Source: Phenylobacterium soli
GTDB taxonomy: Bacteria; Pseudomonadota; Alphaproteobacteria; Caulobacterales; Caulobacteraceae
Reading direction: 5' to 3'
Assembly (NCBI RefSeq): GCF_003254475.1
Contig: NZ_QFYQ01000001.1
Span: 2,728,001-2,792,000, forward strand
DNA length: 64,000 nucleotides
Shown: one piece after another, positions 56,702-64,000 of the stretch
Layout: the number at the start of each line of letters is the position of its first letter
Position numbering within the stretch: position 1 is the stretch's first letter
Program-made: the position numbers and the translations under genes
Notes under the pieces: model-generated
What the model was told of the DNA's origin: nothing
Databases searched by the model: none
Seen by the model: the letters and a program-made list of their open reading frames with translations, nothing else

Positions 56702-58984
56702 TCAGGCCTTGATGCGGTCGACCGTCTCGACGCTGGGATTGGCGCGCAGGGCGGCGGCGATGTGCGTCAGGTGGCGGGCGTCGTTGACCTCGACGTCGAT
56801 GTCGACGTCGAAGAAATCCTGCTGCCGGTGGTGCATGCGCAGGTTGATGATGTTGCCGCCGGCCTCGCCGATCAGGGTGCAGACCTGGCCGAGCACGCCC
56901 GGCGCGTTCTTGATGGTGGCGGTCAGCCGCGCACGGGCGATGGCGTTGCGCTCCGCCTCAGGCGTCCACTGCAGGTCGCGCCAGAGCTCCTCGCGGTCCT
57001 CGAACTCGGCGAGCTGCTCGCAGTCGATGGTGTGGACGGTGAGGCCCCGGCCGTCGCTCTCCAGGATGCCGACGATGCGGTCGCCCGGCACCGGCGAGCA
57101 GCACTGGCCGAAGTGGATGCTGACGCCGGGCGTCAGGCCGCCGCCGCGGACGTACAGGCGCGCCTGGTTGCCGCCCTCGATCCGCCGGCGGGCGGCGGCG
57201 GCCTCCTTCTCGGAGGCCTTGAGGCCGGGGAAGATCGCCTCCAGCACCTGCGGCGGGGCGATGCGGCCGCGCCCGACCGCCTCGAAGAGGGCGTCCTCGG
57301 TCTGGGCGGCGAAGCGCTCCAGCACCGGCCGCAGGGAGACGTCCTTCAGCGGCTTGCCGACGCTCTCGAAGGTCTGCTGGACGGTGGCCCGGCCGAGCCT
57401 CGTGAACTCTTCCTTCTCGGTCTGGCGGATGTGCCGGCGGATGGCCGAGCGGGCGCGGCCCGTGACGGTGAGCGAGCGCCAGTCGGGCGGCACCGCCGGC
57501 TTGCCGCCGCGGATCACCTCCACCACGTCGCCGTTGGAGAGCACGGTGCGCAGCGGCTTCAGCTCGCCGTTGATCTTCACGCCCACGGTGGTGTCGCCGA
57601 TATCGGTGTGGACGGCGTAGGCGAAATCGAGCGCCATGGCCCCGCGCGGCAGGCTGACCAGGCGGCCCTTCGGCGTGAAGACGAAGACCTGGTCGAGGTA
57701 CATCTCGAGCTTGGCGTGCTCGACCAGCTCCTCGGCGTCGCCGCCGTGCTCCAGCACCTGGACGAGGTGGCGCAGGTTGACCAGCGGATCGCGGCCGCCG
57801 GCCTGCTTCTGGTGCTCGACGTCGAAGCCGTATTCTTCCTCGCGGTTCTTGTAGCGCCAGTGGGCCGCGACGCCCTCCTCGGCCACCCGGTCCATGGCCT
57901 CGGTGCGGATCTGCATCTCGATGCGCATGCCGCGCGGACCGACGACGGTGGTGTGCAGCGAGCGGTAGTTGTTGCGCTTGGGCGTCGAGATGAAGTCCTT
58001 GAACCGCTCGGGCACGCTCGGCCAGGCGCGGTGGATGACGCCGAGGGCGCGGTAGCAGTCCTCCTCGGTGTCGACGATCACCCGGAAGGCGTAGATATCG
58101 GAGAGCTGGGAGAAGCCGATCGACTTCCTCTGGAGCTTGCGCCAGATCGAATAGGGATGCTTCTCGCGCCCGAAGACGCGGGCCGGGATGCCGGCCGTGT
58201 CGAGCCGGGCGGCGATCTCCTGGCTGACCAGGCTGACCGCCCCGCCCTGCTGCTGTCGCAGGGTCTCGAGCCGGCGAAGGATGGCGTTGTGGGCCACCGG
58301 ATTGAGGTGCTCGAAGGCCAGCTCCTCGAGCTCGGTGGTCATGACGTGCATGCCGATCGAGCGGGCCAGCGGGGCGTAGATGTCGAGCGTCTCGCGGGCG
58401 ATGCGCTCGCGCTTGGCCGGATGCTTGATGAACTGGAGCGTCCGCATGTTGTGCAGGCGGTCGGCCAGCTTGACCATCAGGACGCGGACGTCGCGGGAGA
58501 TGGCGAGGATGAACTTGCGGAGGTTCTCGGCCTGCCGCAGGTGCTCGGAGGAGAGCTCCAGCTTGGAGAGCTTGGTGACGCCCTCCACGAGCTCGCCGAT
58601 CTCGGCCCCGAACAGTTCGTCGATCTCGGCCCGGGTGACCGGGGTGTCCTCGATCACGTCATGCAACAGGGCGGTGACGATGGTCTGGGTGTCGAGGCGG
58701 TAGTCGGTGAGGATCCCCGCCACCTCGATGGGATGGGCGAAGTAAGGGTCGCCCGAGGCGCGCTTCTGCGCGCCGTGCATGCGCATGGCGTAGACGTAGG
58801 CCCGGTTGAGGAGCCCTTCGTCGGCGGTGGGGTCGTAGGAGCGGACCTTTTCGATCAGCTCGAACTGGCGGAGGAACTTCGGCCGGGCGGTAGACGCCTT
58901 GGCCGTATCCTTCGCAGCATCCTTGGTGGGGGCGGCGGGAAGCGCCGCCTCCGTAGTGAGAGGGTCTGCGCCTTCGGGGCTCAG
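56702..58984 (-). CDS. spoT: bifunctional (p)ppGpp synthetase/hydrolase, probable CTG start
   Basis: An Rsh protein: HD hydrolase ([12 protein letters not shown]), RelA/SpoT synthetase ([14 protein letters not shown]), TGS ([20 protein letters not shown]) and a C-terminal ACT domain. The first in-frame ATG (58786) would remove part of the HD domain. The conserved start ([16 protein letters not shown]) lies upstream, where no ATG, GTG or TTG exists in frame. A CTG at 58984 overlaps the rpoZ stop (CTGA) and is preceded by GGAGGAG five bases away. From it the protein is 760 aa. Confidence 0.9.
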   Translation of the reverse strand: MSPEGADPLTTEAALPAAPTKDAAKDTAKASTARPKFLRQFELIEKVRSYDPTADEGLLNRAYVYAMRMHGAQKRASGDPYFAHPIEVAGILTDYRLDTQTIVTALLHDVIEDTPVTRAEIDELFGAEIGELVEGVTKLSKLELSSEHLRQAENLRKFILAISRDVRVLMVKLADRLHNMRTLQFIKHPAKRERIARETLDIYAPLARSIGMHVMTTELEELAFEHLNPVAHNAILRRLETLRQQQGGAVSLVSQEIAARLDTAGIPARVFGREKHPYSIWRKLQRKSIGFSQLSDIYAFRVIVDTEEDCYRALGVIHRAWPSVPERFKDFISTPKRNNYRSLHTTVVGPRGMRIEMQIRTEAMDRVAEEGVAAHWRYKNREEEYGFDVEHQKQAGGRDPLVNLRHLVQVLEHGGDAEELVEHAKLEMYLDQVFVFTPKGRLVSLPRGAMALDFAYAVHTDIGDTTVGVKINGELKPLRTVLSNGDVVEVIRGGKPAVPPDWRSLTVTGRARSAIRRHIRQTEKEEFTRLGRATVQQTFESVGKPLKDVSLRPVLERFAAQTEDALFEAVGRGRIAPPQVLEAIFPGLKASEKEAAAARRRIEGGNQARLYVRGGGLTPGVSIHFGQCCSPVPGDRIVGILESDGRGLTVHTIDCEQLAEFEDREELWRDLQWTPEAERNAIARARLTATIKNAPGVLGQVCTLIGEAGGNIINLRMHHRQQDFFDVDIDVEVNDARHLTHIAAALRANPSVETVDRIKA

Positions 58985-59340
58985 TACCGCTCCTCCTGGC
59001 CGCCGTCACGGTCGCTCTGCAGGGCCCGCACCAGCTCCATCTCGCTCATCTGCGTATGGGTCGGGTCGGCCAGCAGGGCCAGGGTCTCGGCCTCTTCCTC
59101 GGCCTCCGAGCGCTCGTCGACGCGCTGCAGGGTGCCGATCACGCCTTCCCGCAGCTCCTCGGGATCGACCACGTCGTCGGCGATCTCGCGCAGGGCCACG
59201 ACCGGGTTCTTGTCGTTGTCGCGATCGACCAGGATCTGCGAGCCGGCGGAGATGCCGCGCGCGCGATGGGCCGCCAGCAGCACGAGGCCGAAGCGGTTGG
59301 GAACCTTCTCGATGCAATCTTCGACGGTGACGCGAGCCAT
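58981..59340 (-). CDS. rpoZ: RNA polymerase omega subunit
   Basis: A small subunit that helps assembly of RNA polymerase and is a target of ppGpp in some bacteria. [20 protein letters not shown] is the typical start. 119 aa with an acidic C-terminal tail. Its end contains the GGAGGAG that serves spoT, so the two are coupled. Confidence 0.96.
   Translation of the reverse strand: MARVTVEDCIEKVPNRFGLVLLAAHRARGISAGSQILVDRDNDKNPVVALREIADDVVDPEELREGVIGTLQRVDERSEAEEEAETLALLADPTHTQMSEMELVRALQSDRDGGQEERY
58982..58996 (-). promoter_or_regulatory. ribosome binding site and CTG start of spoT
   Basis: On the minus strand GGAGGAGCGGTACTG: a strong Shine-Dalgarno, five spaced bases and CTG overlapping the rpoZ TGA. 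It is the only plausible initiation point in frame before the conserved N-terminus. Confidence 0.7.
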
Positions 59341-59430
59341 GGAGTCCTCAAGGCGGGGATAGAACCGGCGAAAATAGAGGCTGGGGACAAATTGTGCAAT
59401 GCCGCAAAGGCCGCGGCCGCGCCCCAGGGG

Positions 59431-59565
59431 ACCACGAAAGACACGAAAGACACGAAAGGGCGGTGCGCGCTGGGCCGAAGGCCCCATCAGATTCGAGGCG
59501 TTGCAGGACGATCTCGCTCGCTGGCGCTCGCAGGGCGTCTTCGTGGCTTTCGTGGCTTTCGTGGT
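59431..59565. repeat. palindromic 9-bp-periodic repeat, copy 3
   Basis: The left arm 59431-59456 is built of ACACGAAAG units; the right arm 59540-59565 of CGTGGCTTT units. They are complementary at 24 of 26 positions. The core (59509-59534) carries GATCTCGCTCGCTGGCGCTC, shared with copy 2 except for one base. The right arm ends at the base before the folK stop codon (minus strand). Confidence 0.82.
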
Positions 59566-60048
59566 TCAAACCGGTTCGGCGTCGCGGCCGACGGCGGCGG
59601 AGGCGGCGAGCTGGGCGGCGGTCCGGCCGAGCACCGGGTGTGTCCAGCCCGGCGCGATCTCGGCCAGGGGGCCCATGACGAAGCGGCGCTCGTGGGCCCG
59701 GGGATGGGGCAAGGTTAACCTAGGGGCATCCTTCACCTCCCGCCCGTAAGCGATGAGGTCCAGATCGAGCGTCCGCGGGGCGTTCCGCACGTCGCGCATT
59801 CTGCCGAAGTGGCGTTCGATGGAAAAAAGCGCCTCCAGCACCGAATCCGAGCCCGCCTTCGCCTCGACAAGGGCGACGCCGTTGCGATACTCAGGACCCT
59901 TCGGGTCGGGCCAGGCGGCGGACCGCCACCAGCTCGATCGCTCCAGAACAGGCAGACCAGCCTCCGGGAACCGCGCCAGAGCCGCCTCCAGCAGCGCTTC
60001 GGACGAAGCGAAACCGCCGGCCACATTACTGCCGAGCGCCACGACCAC
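59566..60048 (-). CDS. folK: 2-amino-4-hydroxy-6-hydroxymethyldihydropteridine pyrophosphokinase
   Basis: Adds pyrophosphate to the pterin in folate synthesis. VVVALGSNVAGG at the start, then GPEYRNGVALVEA, the metal motif RTLDLDLIAYG and LPHPRAHERRFVMGPLAEIAP. 160 aa from GTG 60048; no better upstream start exists. A palindromic repeat abuts its 3' end. Confidence 0.93.
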   Translation of the reverse strand: MVVALGSNVAGGFASSEALLEAALARFPEAGLPVLERSSWWRSAAWPDPKGPEYRNGVALVEAKAGSDSVLEALFSIERHFGRMRDVRNAPRTLDLDLIAYGREVKDAPRLTLPHPRAHERRFVMGPLAEIAPGWTHPVLGRTAAQLAASAAVGRDAEPV

Positions 60049-60094
60049 GAGGTCGTCCAGCTCCGCGGGCCCCGCATTTAGGAATTTCGATCTA

Positions 60095-60703
60095 ATGACG
60101 TTTTATCCCACGGACCGGCTGGCGCTCTTCATCGACGGGGCGAACCTCTATTCGGCGGCCAAGAGCCTCGGCTTCGACATCGACTACCGCAAGCTGCTCG
60201 AGGAATTCCGCAAGCGCGGCATCCTCGTGCGCGCCTACTACTACACCGCCCTCGTCGAGGATCAGGAGTATTCGCCGATCCGCCCGCTCGTCGACTGGCT
60301 CGACTACAACGGCTACCGCCTCGTCACCAAGCCGGCGCGCGAATATGTCGACAGCCAGGGCCGCAAGCGCTGGCGCGGCGACATGGACGTCGAGATCGCC
60401 GTCGACATGATGGAGATGGCGGAGACGGCCGATCACCTGGTGCTGTTCTCCGGCGACGGCGACTTCCGGGTGCTGGTCGAGGCGGTTCAGCGCAAGGGCT
60501 GCCGGGTGACCGTGGTCTCGACCGTGAAGTCCACCCCGCCGATGGCCTCCGACGACCTGCGCCGCCAGGCCGACAACTTCGTGGACCTCGCCGACCTCTC
60601 CGAGATCATCGGCCGGCCCTCCCGCCTGCCGCGCTTCATCCAGGAGAGCCGGACGAGCGAGCGCGACCGCCACCACGACGACGAGGCCGATGCCGACGCC
60701 TAA
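60095..60703 (+). CDS. NYN-domain (LabA/DUF88-like) protein
   Basis: A PIN-like predicted RNase domain: LALFIDGANLYSAAKSLGFD, DVEIAVDMMEMA and VLFSGDGDFRVLVEAV carry the conserved acidic residues. A charged tail follows. 202 aa from ATG 60095. A longer open frame upstream is antisense to folK. It is divergent from folK over 46 bp and overlaps the next gene by 14 bp. The substrate RNA is unknown. Confidence 0.88.
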   Translation: MTFYPTDRLALFIDGANLYSAAKSLGFDIDYRKLLEEFRKRGILVRAYYYTALVEDQEYSPIRPLVDWLDYNGYRLVTKPAREYVDSQGRKRWRGDMDVEIAVDMMEMAETADHLVLFSGDGDFRVLVEAVQRKGCRVTVVSTVKSTPPMASDDLRRQADNFVDLADLSEIIGRPSRLPRFIQESRTSERDRHHDDEADADA

Positions 60704-61370
60704 CGCGCCCGTGCAGGCCAACAGCTCCGCCCGAGACTGCCCGCCCGAGGCGCCCGCCGACTGTCCGATCTGCCCGCGGCTCGTGGCCTACCGCGCCGCG
60801 AACGCGCAGGCCCATCCCGACTGGTTCAACGGCGCCGCGCCCTCGTTCGGCGACGCGGCGGCCCGGCTGCTGGTGGTGGGCCTCGCCCCCGGCCGCACGG
60901 GCGCGAACCGCACGGGCCGGCCGTTCACCGGCGATTTCGCCGGGGTGCTGCTCTACGAGACGCTGATCAAGCTCGGTTTCGCGCAAGGCCGCTACGAGGC
61001 CCGGCCCGACGACGGGCTGAGGCTCGTCGACTGCATGATCACCAATGCGGTGCGCTGCGCCCCGCCCGGCAACAAGCCCGAGACCGTCGAGGAGGCCAAC
61101 TGCCGGCCGTTCCTGACCAGCCGGATCGCCGCCCTGCCGAACCTGAAGGTCATCGTCACCCTTGGCGACGTCTCGCGGCGCAACGTGCTGCGGGCCCTGG
61201 GGCTGAAGGCCAGCGCCGGGGTGGCCGGCCACGGTTCGGAGTTCCAGGCCGGCCCCTACACGGTCCTCAACAGCTACCACTGCTCAAGGCTCAACACGAA
61301 CACCGGGCGGCTGACCGCGCCGATGTTCGAGGCGGTGTTCGAACGGGCCCGCCAGCTCATCGACGCGTAA
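60690..61370 (+). CDS. uracil-DNA glycosylase, family 5 (UDGb)
   Basis: Removes uracil and related damaged bases. Motif 1 is VGLAPGRTGANRTGRPFTGD and motif 3 is NSYHCSRLNTNTGRLT, both of the UDGb type. Motif 1 has GLAPG without the polar Asn/Asp of family 4, as known for family 5. Cysteines in CPICPRL, in VRCAPP and near EANCRP fit a 4Fe-4S cluster. 226 aa. Confidence 0.9.
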   Translation: MPTPNAPVQANSSARDCPPEAPADCPICPRLVAYRAANAQAHPDWFNGAAPSFGDAAARLLVVGLAPGRTGANRTGRPFTGDFAGVLLYETLIKLGFAQGRYEARPDDGLRLVDCMITNAVRCAPPGNKPETVEEANCRPFLTSRIAALPNLKVIVTLGDVSRRNVLRALGLKASAGVAGHGSEFQAGPYTVLNSYHCSRLNTNTGRLTAPMFEAVFERARQLIDA

Positions 61371-61381
61371 ACGGAGATCCC

Positions 61382-62773
61382 ATGCGCCGCATCGTTCCTG
61401 CCGCCATCGCCCTGGCCGCCCTGGCGACCGCCGCCTCCGCAGGAACCGCGCCGCCGAAGGTCGATCCGGCGTTGCACGACCAGGCGCTGGAGATCCTGAC
61501 CAAGGGGATCGCCTTCAAGACCGTGGAAGGTGCTGGAAACACAGTCGCTTACGCGAACTACCTGAAGGGCGTCCTGGTCGCCGCGGGCTACAGGCCCGAG
61601 GAGGTGACGGTCGAGCCGATGTTCGGCACCGCGGCCCTCGTCGCCCGCTATCCCGGCAAGGACCCGAAGAAGAAGCCGCTGGTGATCTCGGGCCACATGG
61701 ACGTGGTCGCCGCCAAGCGCGAGGACTGGGTGCGCGACCCCTTCACCCCGGTGGTGGAGAACGGCTGGATATATGGGCGCGGCGCGGTGGACGATAAGTT
61801 CGACGTCTCGATGGTGGTGGCCGAGCTCGCCAAGCTGCGCCGCTCGGGCTGGAAGCCGGGCCGCGACGTGGTGCTGGCGCTCTCCGGCGACGAGGAGACC
61901 ACCATGCGGACGACCGCGGTGCTCGCCGACCGACTGAAGGACGCCGAGCTGGTGCTCAACACCGACGGCGGCGGCGGGGCGCTGATGGAGGGCAAGCCCC
62001 TGCCCTACGGCGTGCAGGGCGCGGAAAAGACCTACGCCGACTTCAAGCTGACCTTCACCGATCCGGGCGGCCATTCGAGCCGGCCGACGCCGACCAACGC
62101 CATCTATCGCCTTGCCAAGGCGCTGGACCGGGTGGCGGCCTATCGCTTCCCGACCCAGCAGAACGAGATCACCAAGGCGGCCCTCGCCGCGGAAGGCGCG
62201 GAAGTGGGCGGGCCGATCGGCGAGGCGCTGAAGCGGTTCGCGGTCAATCCGAACGACCAGCAGGCGGTCGAGACCCTGTCGAACGACCTCGACTACAACC
62301 CGACCCTGCGGACCACCTGCGTCGCCACCGAGATCGAGGGCGGCCACGCGCCCAACGCCCTGCCGCAGAAGGCGACGGCCAACATCAACTGCCGGATCTT
62401 CCCCGGCACGCCCTCCGAAGAGGTGCGCAAGACCCTGCTGAAGGTGGTGGACGATCCGAGCGCGACGCTGACGCGGGCCGACGACGGCTCGATCGACAGC
62501 CCCGCCTCGCCCATGCGGCCCGACGTGATGGCGGCGGTGGCCAAGGCGGTGCACGCCCGATACCCGGGCCTCGCCATCGTGCCGAGCCAGGACGCCGGCG
62601 CCTCGGACAGCATGTACTTCCGCGCCAAGGGCATCCCCAGCTACGGCGTCTCGGGCCTGTTCATGGAGCAGGGCCAGTCGTTCATCCACGGGCTCAACGA
62701 GAAAGCGCCGGTGGCCGGCATCGACGGCTCCCTCGCCCACTGGGACAGCCTGCTGAAGGACCTGGCGAAGTAG
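61382..62773 (+). CDS. exported M20 family metallopeptidase
   Basis: A zinc carboxypeptidase or deacylase of the ArgE/DapE/ACY1 class. The signal peptide is about the first 20 residues. Metal and catalytic residues lie in ISGHMDVVAA, GRGAVDDKFD and LSGDEETTMRT. A lid/dimerisation domain is in the middle (DPGGHSSRPTPTNAIYRL). 463 aa. GGAG precedes the ATG. Likely a periplasmic peptidase; substrate unknown. Confidence 0.88.
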   Translation: MRRIVPAAIALAALATAASAGTAPPKVDPALHDQALEILTKGIAFKTVEGAGNTVAYANYLKGVLVAAGYRPEEVTVEPMFGTAALVARYPGKDPKKKPLVISGHMDVVAAKREDWVRDPFTPVVENGWIYGRGAVDDKFDVSMVVAELAKLRRSGWKPGRDVVLALSGDEETTMRTTAVLADRLKDAELVLNTDGGGGALMEGKPLPYGVQGAEKTYADFKLTFTDPGGHSSRPTPTNAIYRLAKALDRVAAYRFPTQQNEITKAALAAEGAEVGGPIGEALKRFAVNPNDQQAVETLSNDLDYNPTLRTTCVATEIEGGHAPNALPQKATANINCRIFPGTPSEEVRKTLLKVVDDPSATLTRADDGSIDSPASPMRPDVMAAVAKAVHARYPGLAIVPSQDAGASDSMYFRAKGIPSYGVSGLFMEQGQSFIHGLNEKAPVAGIDGSLAHWDSLLKDLAK

Positions 62774-62776
62774 GCG

Positions 62777-63511
62777 CTAGGAACGCGTCCAGTAGTGGTA
62801 GCGCCAGACGGGGTTGAGGCCGGCTGAGCGGTAGAGGCTGCGGGCGGGGTTCTCCTCGGTGACCTGCAGGACCACCCGGTCGATCCCCCGCCCCTGCGCC
62901 TCGCGCCCGAAGGCGGCCAGGATGCGGCCGGCCAGTCCCTGACGGCGCGCGTCCGGCGCGGTGCGCATGCCGTGCACGCCGATCCAGCCGTGGTTGAAGG
63001 TGACGACGCCGCAGGCCACGGTGCGATCGCCCTCGCGCACCGCCCCAAACAGGGCGTCGGGCGAGCGGGCGAGGTTGCGCACCCGCGCCGCGCCCTCCTC
63101 CGGATCGAAGCCCTCGCCGGTGAAGCAGGCGGCCCAGGCTTCGTCGGGGGCGGCGAGCAACTCGGCCGGCCGGTCGCTGAGCGTCGTCAGGCCGGCGGCG
63201 GATCCGGTCTTCATGATCGTCGGGGTCTCGGCGCGGTAGCCGCGGCGGATCAGCTCGTCGCGCACCGGCGCGAGGCCAGGCGTCTCGGCCAGCCGGAAGG
63301 CGGGCGGCAGGCGGATCGCCCCATAGATCTGCTCGACGTCGGCGACGGCCTCGGGATCGGCGTCGTGGACCAGAGGGGCGGCGCTCTTGGCGCGGCCGAT
63401 GGGGCCGGCGTCGAGCGGGACCAGCCAGCCCGCCATCTCGACCACCCGCTCGGGCGCGACCGCCGCCACCACCGAGCGCTCCAGGCTCTCGATCTCAGCG
63501 GCGGAAAGCAC
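62777..63511 (-). CDS. GNAT-family N-acetyltransferase
   Basis: The acetyl-CoA-binding region is MRTAPDARRQGLAGRILAAF, and the C-terminal ENPARSLYRSAGLNPVWRYHYW is typical of GNAT proteins. The N-terminal half is less conserved and may be a second degenerate GNAT fold. 244 aa. The start is GTG 63511, immediately after the smpB stop. Substrate unknown. Confidence 0.86.
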   Translation of the reverse strand: MLSAAEIESLERSVVAAVAPERVVEMAGWLVPLDAGPIGRAKSAAPLVHDADPEAVADVEQIYGAIRLPPAFRLAETPGLAPVRDELIRRGYRAETPTIMKTGSAAGLTTLSDRPAELLAAPDEAWAACFTGEGFDPEEGAARVRNLARSPDALFGAVREGDRTVACGVVTFNHGWIGVHGMRTAPDARRQGLAGRILAAFGREAQGRGIDRVVLQVTEENPARSLYRSAGLNPVWRYHYWTRS

Positions 63512-63970
63512 CTAGCCCTTGTCCCGCAGCAGACGCGCCTTGTCCCGCTGCCAGTCGCGCTCGGCGGACGTCTCGCGCTTGTCGTGGAGCTTCTTGCCCT
63601 TCGCCAGGGCGACCTCGAGCTTGGCGATGCCGCGGTCGTTCCAATAGAGCTTGGTCGGGATGATGGTGCGGCCTTCGCGGCGCACCGCCCCGATCAGCTT
63701 GTCGATCTCGCGCCGCTTGAGCAGCAGCTTCCGGTGGCGGCGCGGCTCGTGGTTGAAGTAGGGCCCGGCCTGGGCGTAGGGCGGGATGTCGGCGTTGACG
63801 AGCATGATCTCGTCGCCCTCCACCGCCGCATAGCTCTCGGCGATGTTGGCCTTGCCGTTGCGCAGCGACTTCACCTCCGAGCCGGTGAGCATCAGCCCGG
63901 CCTCGAAGGTGTCCTCGAGAAAGTAGTCGAACCGCGCGCGGCGGTTCTCGGCGATCAGCTTGCCGGCCAT
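63512..63970 (-). CDS. smpB: SsrA-binding protein SmpB
   Basis: Binds tmRNA and brings it to stalled ribosomes. [19 protein letters not shown] and [19 protein letters not shown] start the protein; the C-terminal basic tail ends [16 protein letters not shown]. 152 aa. It follows the end of a dapA-like gene by one base. The tmRNA gene is not in this window. Confidence 0.96.
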   Translation of the reverse strand: MAGKLIAENRRARFDYFLEDTFEAGLMLTGSEVKSLRNGKANIAESYAAVEGDEIMLVNADIPPYAQAGPYFNHEPRRHRKLLLKRREIDKLIGAVRREGRTIIPTKLYWNDRGIAKLEVALAKGKKLHDKRETSAERDWQRDKARLLRDKG

Positions 63971-63971
63971 C

Positions 63972-64000
63972 TCAGAGCAGCCCGATCTCCCGCATGGCGG
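63972..64000 (-). CDS. dapA: 3' end of a gene, probably dapA (partial)
   Basis: The last codons read Ala-Met-Arg-Glu-Ile-Gly-Leu-Leu then TGA. This resembles the C-terminus of 4-hydroxy-tetrahydrodipicolinate synthase, and dapA next to smpB is the order in related genomes. Only nine codons are visible, so the name is an inference. Confidence 0.55.

Noticed and set aside
59348..59718. Peptides such as [10 protein letters not shown] from small frames near folK, and TEHTEHTE / NTRNTRNS-type peptides near parC
   Set aside because: They are translations of the 9-bp-periodic arms of the palindromic repeat, not proteins.

Overview
The window is about 70% GC with almost no spacer DNA and reads as a chromosomal segment of an alphaproteobacterium of the Caulobacteraceae, most likely Phenylobacterium or a close relative. 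This rests on gene order and family features: an RNase E ending in a Gly-Trp-Trp PNPase-binding tail, the NDUFA12 / DUF2155 / aat / accC / accB / aroQ block, the folK / rpoZ / spoT / pyrE / pdxJ / acpS and lepB / rnc / era / recO blocks, and a Caulobacter-type -10 element. The genus is inferred. No tRNA, rRNA, CRISPR array, prophage or intact insertion sequence was seen.

Layout. 1-6.8 kb: translation genes (epmA and efp divergent, tyrS, prfB with its programmed frameshift), a peroxiredoxin and an M23 peptidase. 6.9-15.9 kb: cell wall and RNA turnover (mrcA, an AMIN-domain amidase, rne with a long leader, an M48-TPR periplasmic protease, a CGYC thiol oxidoreductase lipoprotein). 16-21.4 kb: FAD protein, aldehyde dehydrogenase, MAPEG protein, SDR, thiG and thiS. 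21.4-25.5 kb: aroQ, accB, accC, aat, DUF2155, NDUFA12. 25.7-31 kb: a degenerate full-length relative of the B12-dependent ribonucleotide reductase, an exported pentapeptide-repeat protein, aspS. 31-37.9 kb: accessory enzymes, a GAF-PAS histidine kinase, two TPR/glycosyltransferase-like genes and a Tat-exported PLP aminotransferase. 37.9-40.0 kb: a scar where the C-terminal part of a lower-GC, YobI-like large NTPase gene abuts a decapitated resident gene, next to palindromic repeats. 40-46.9 kb: parC, recO, era, rnc, lepB. 46.9-54.8 kb: an accessory block (EamA-like exporter, HWE-type kinase, receiver protein, chrA with a Tat-exported superoxide dismutase, a Gly/Ser-rich secreted protein) that separates lepB from acpS. 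54.8-64 kb: acpS, pdxJ, pyrE, spoT (apparently initiated at CTG), rpoZ, folK, a NYN protein, a family-5 uracil-DNA glycosylase, an M20 peptidase, a GNAT protein, smpB and the end of dapA.

Points that go beyond routine annotation: (1) an NrdJ-derived protein that keeps the C-terminal TSCPD and zinc-finger parts but has lost the catalytic core; (2) a family of long near-perfect palindromes with 9-bp-periodic arms and a shared core, each abutting a stop codon; (3) the broken YobI-like gene; (4) two recoded or non-canonical initiation events, prfB and spoT; (5) a chrA-SOD unit in which the SOD ribosome binding site overlaps the chrA stop codon.
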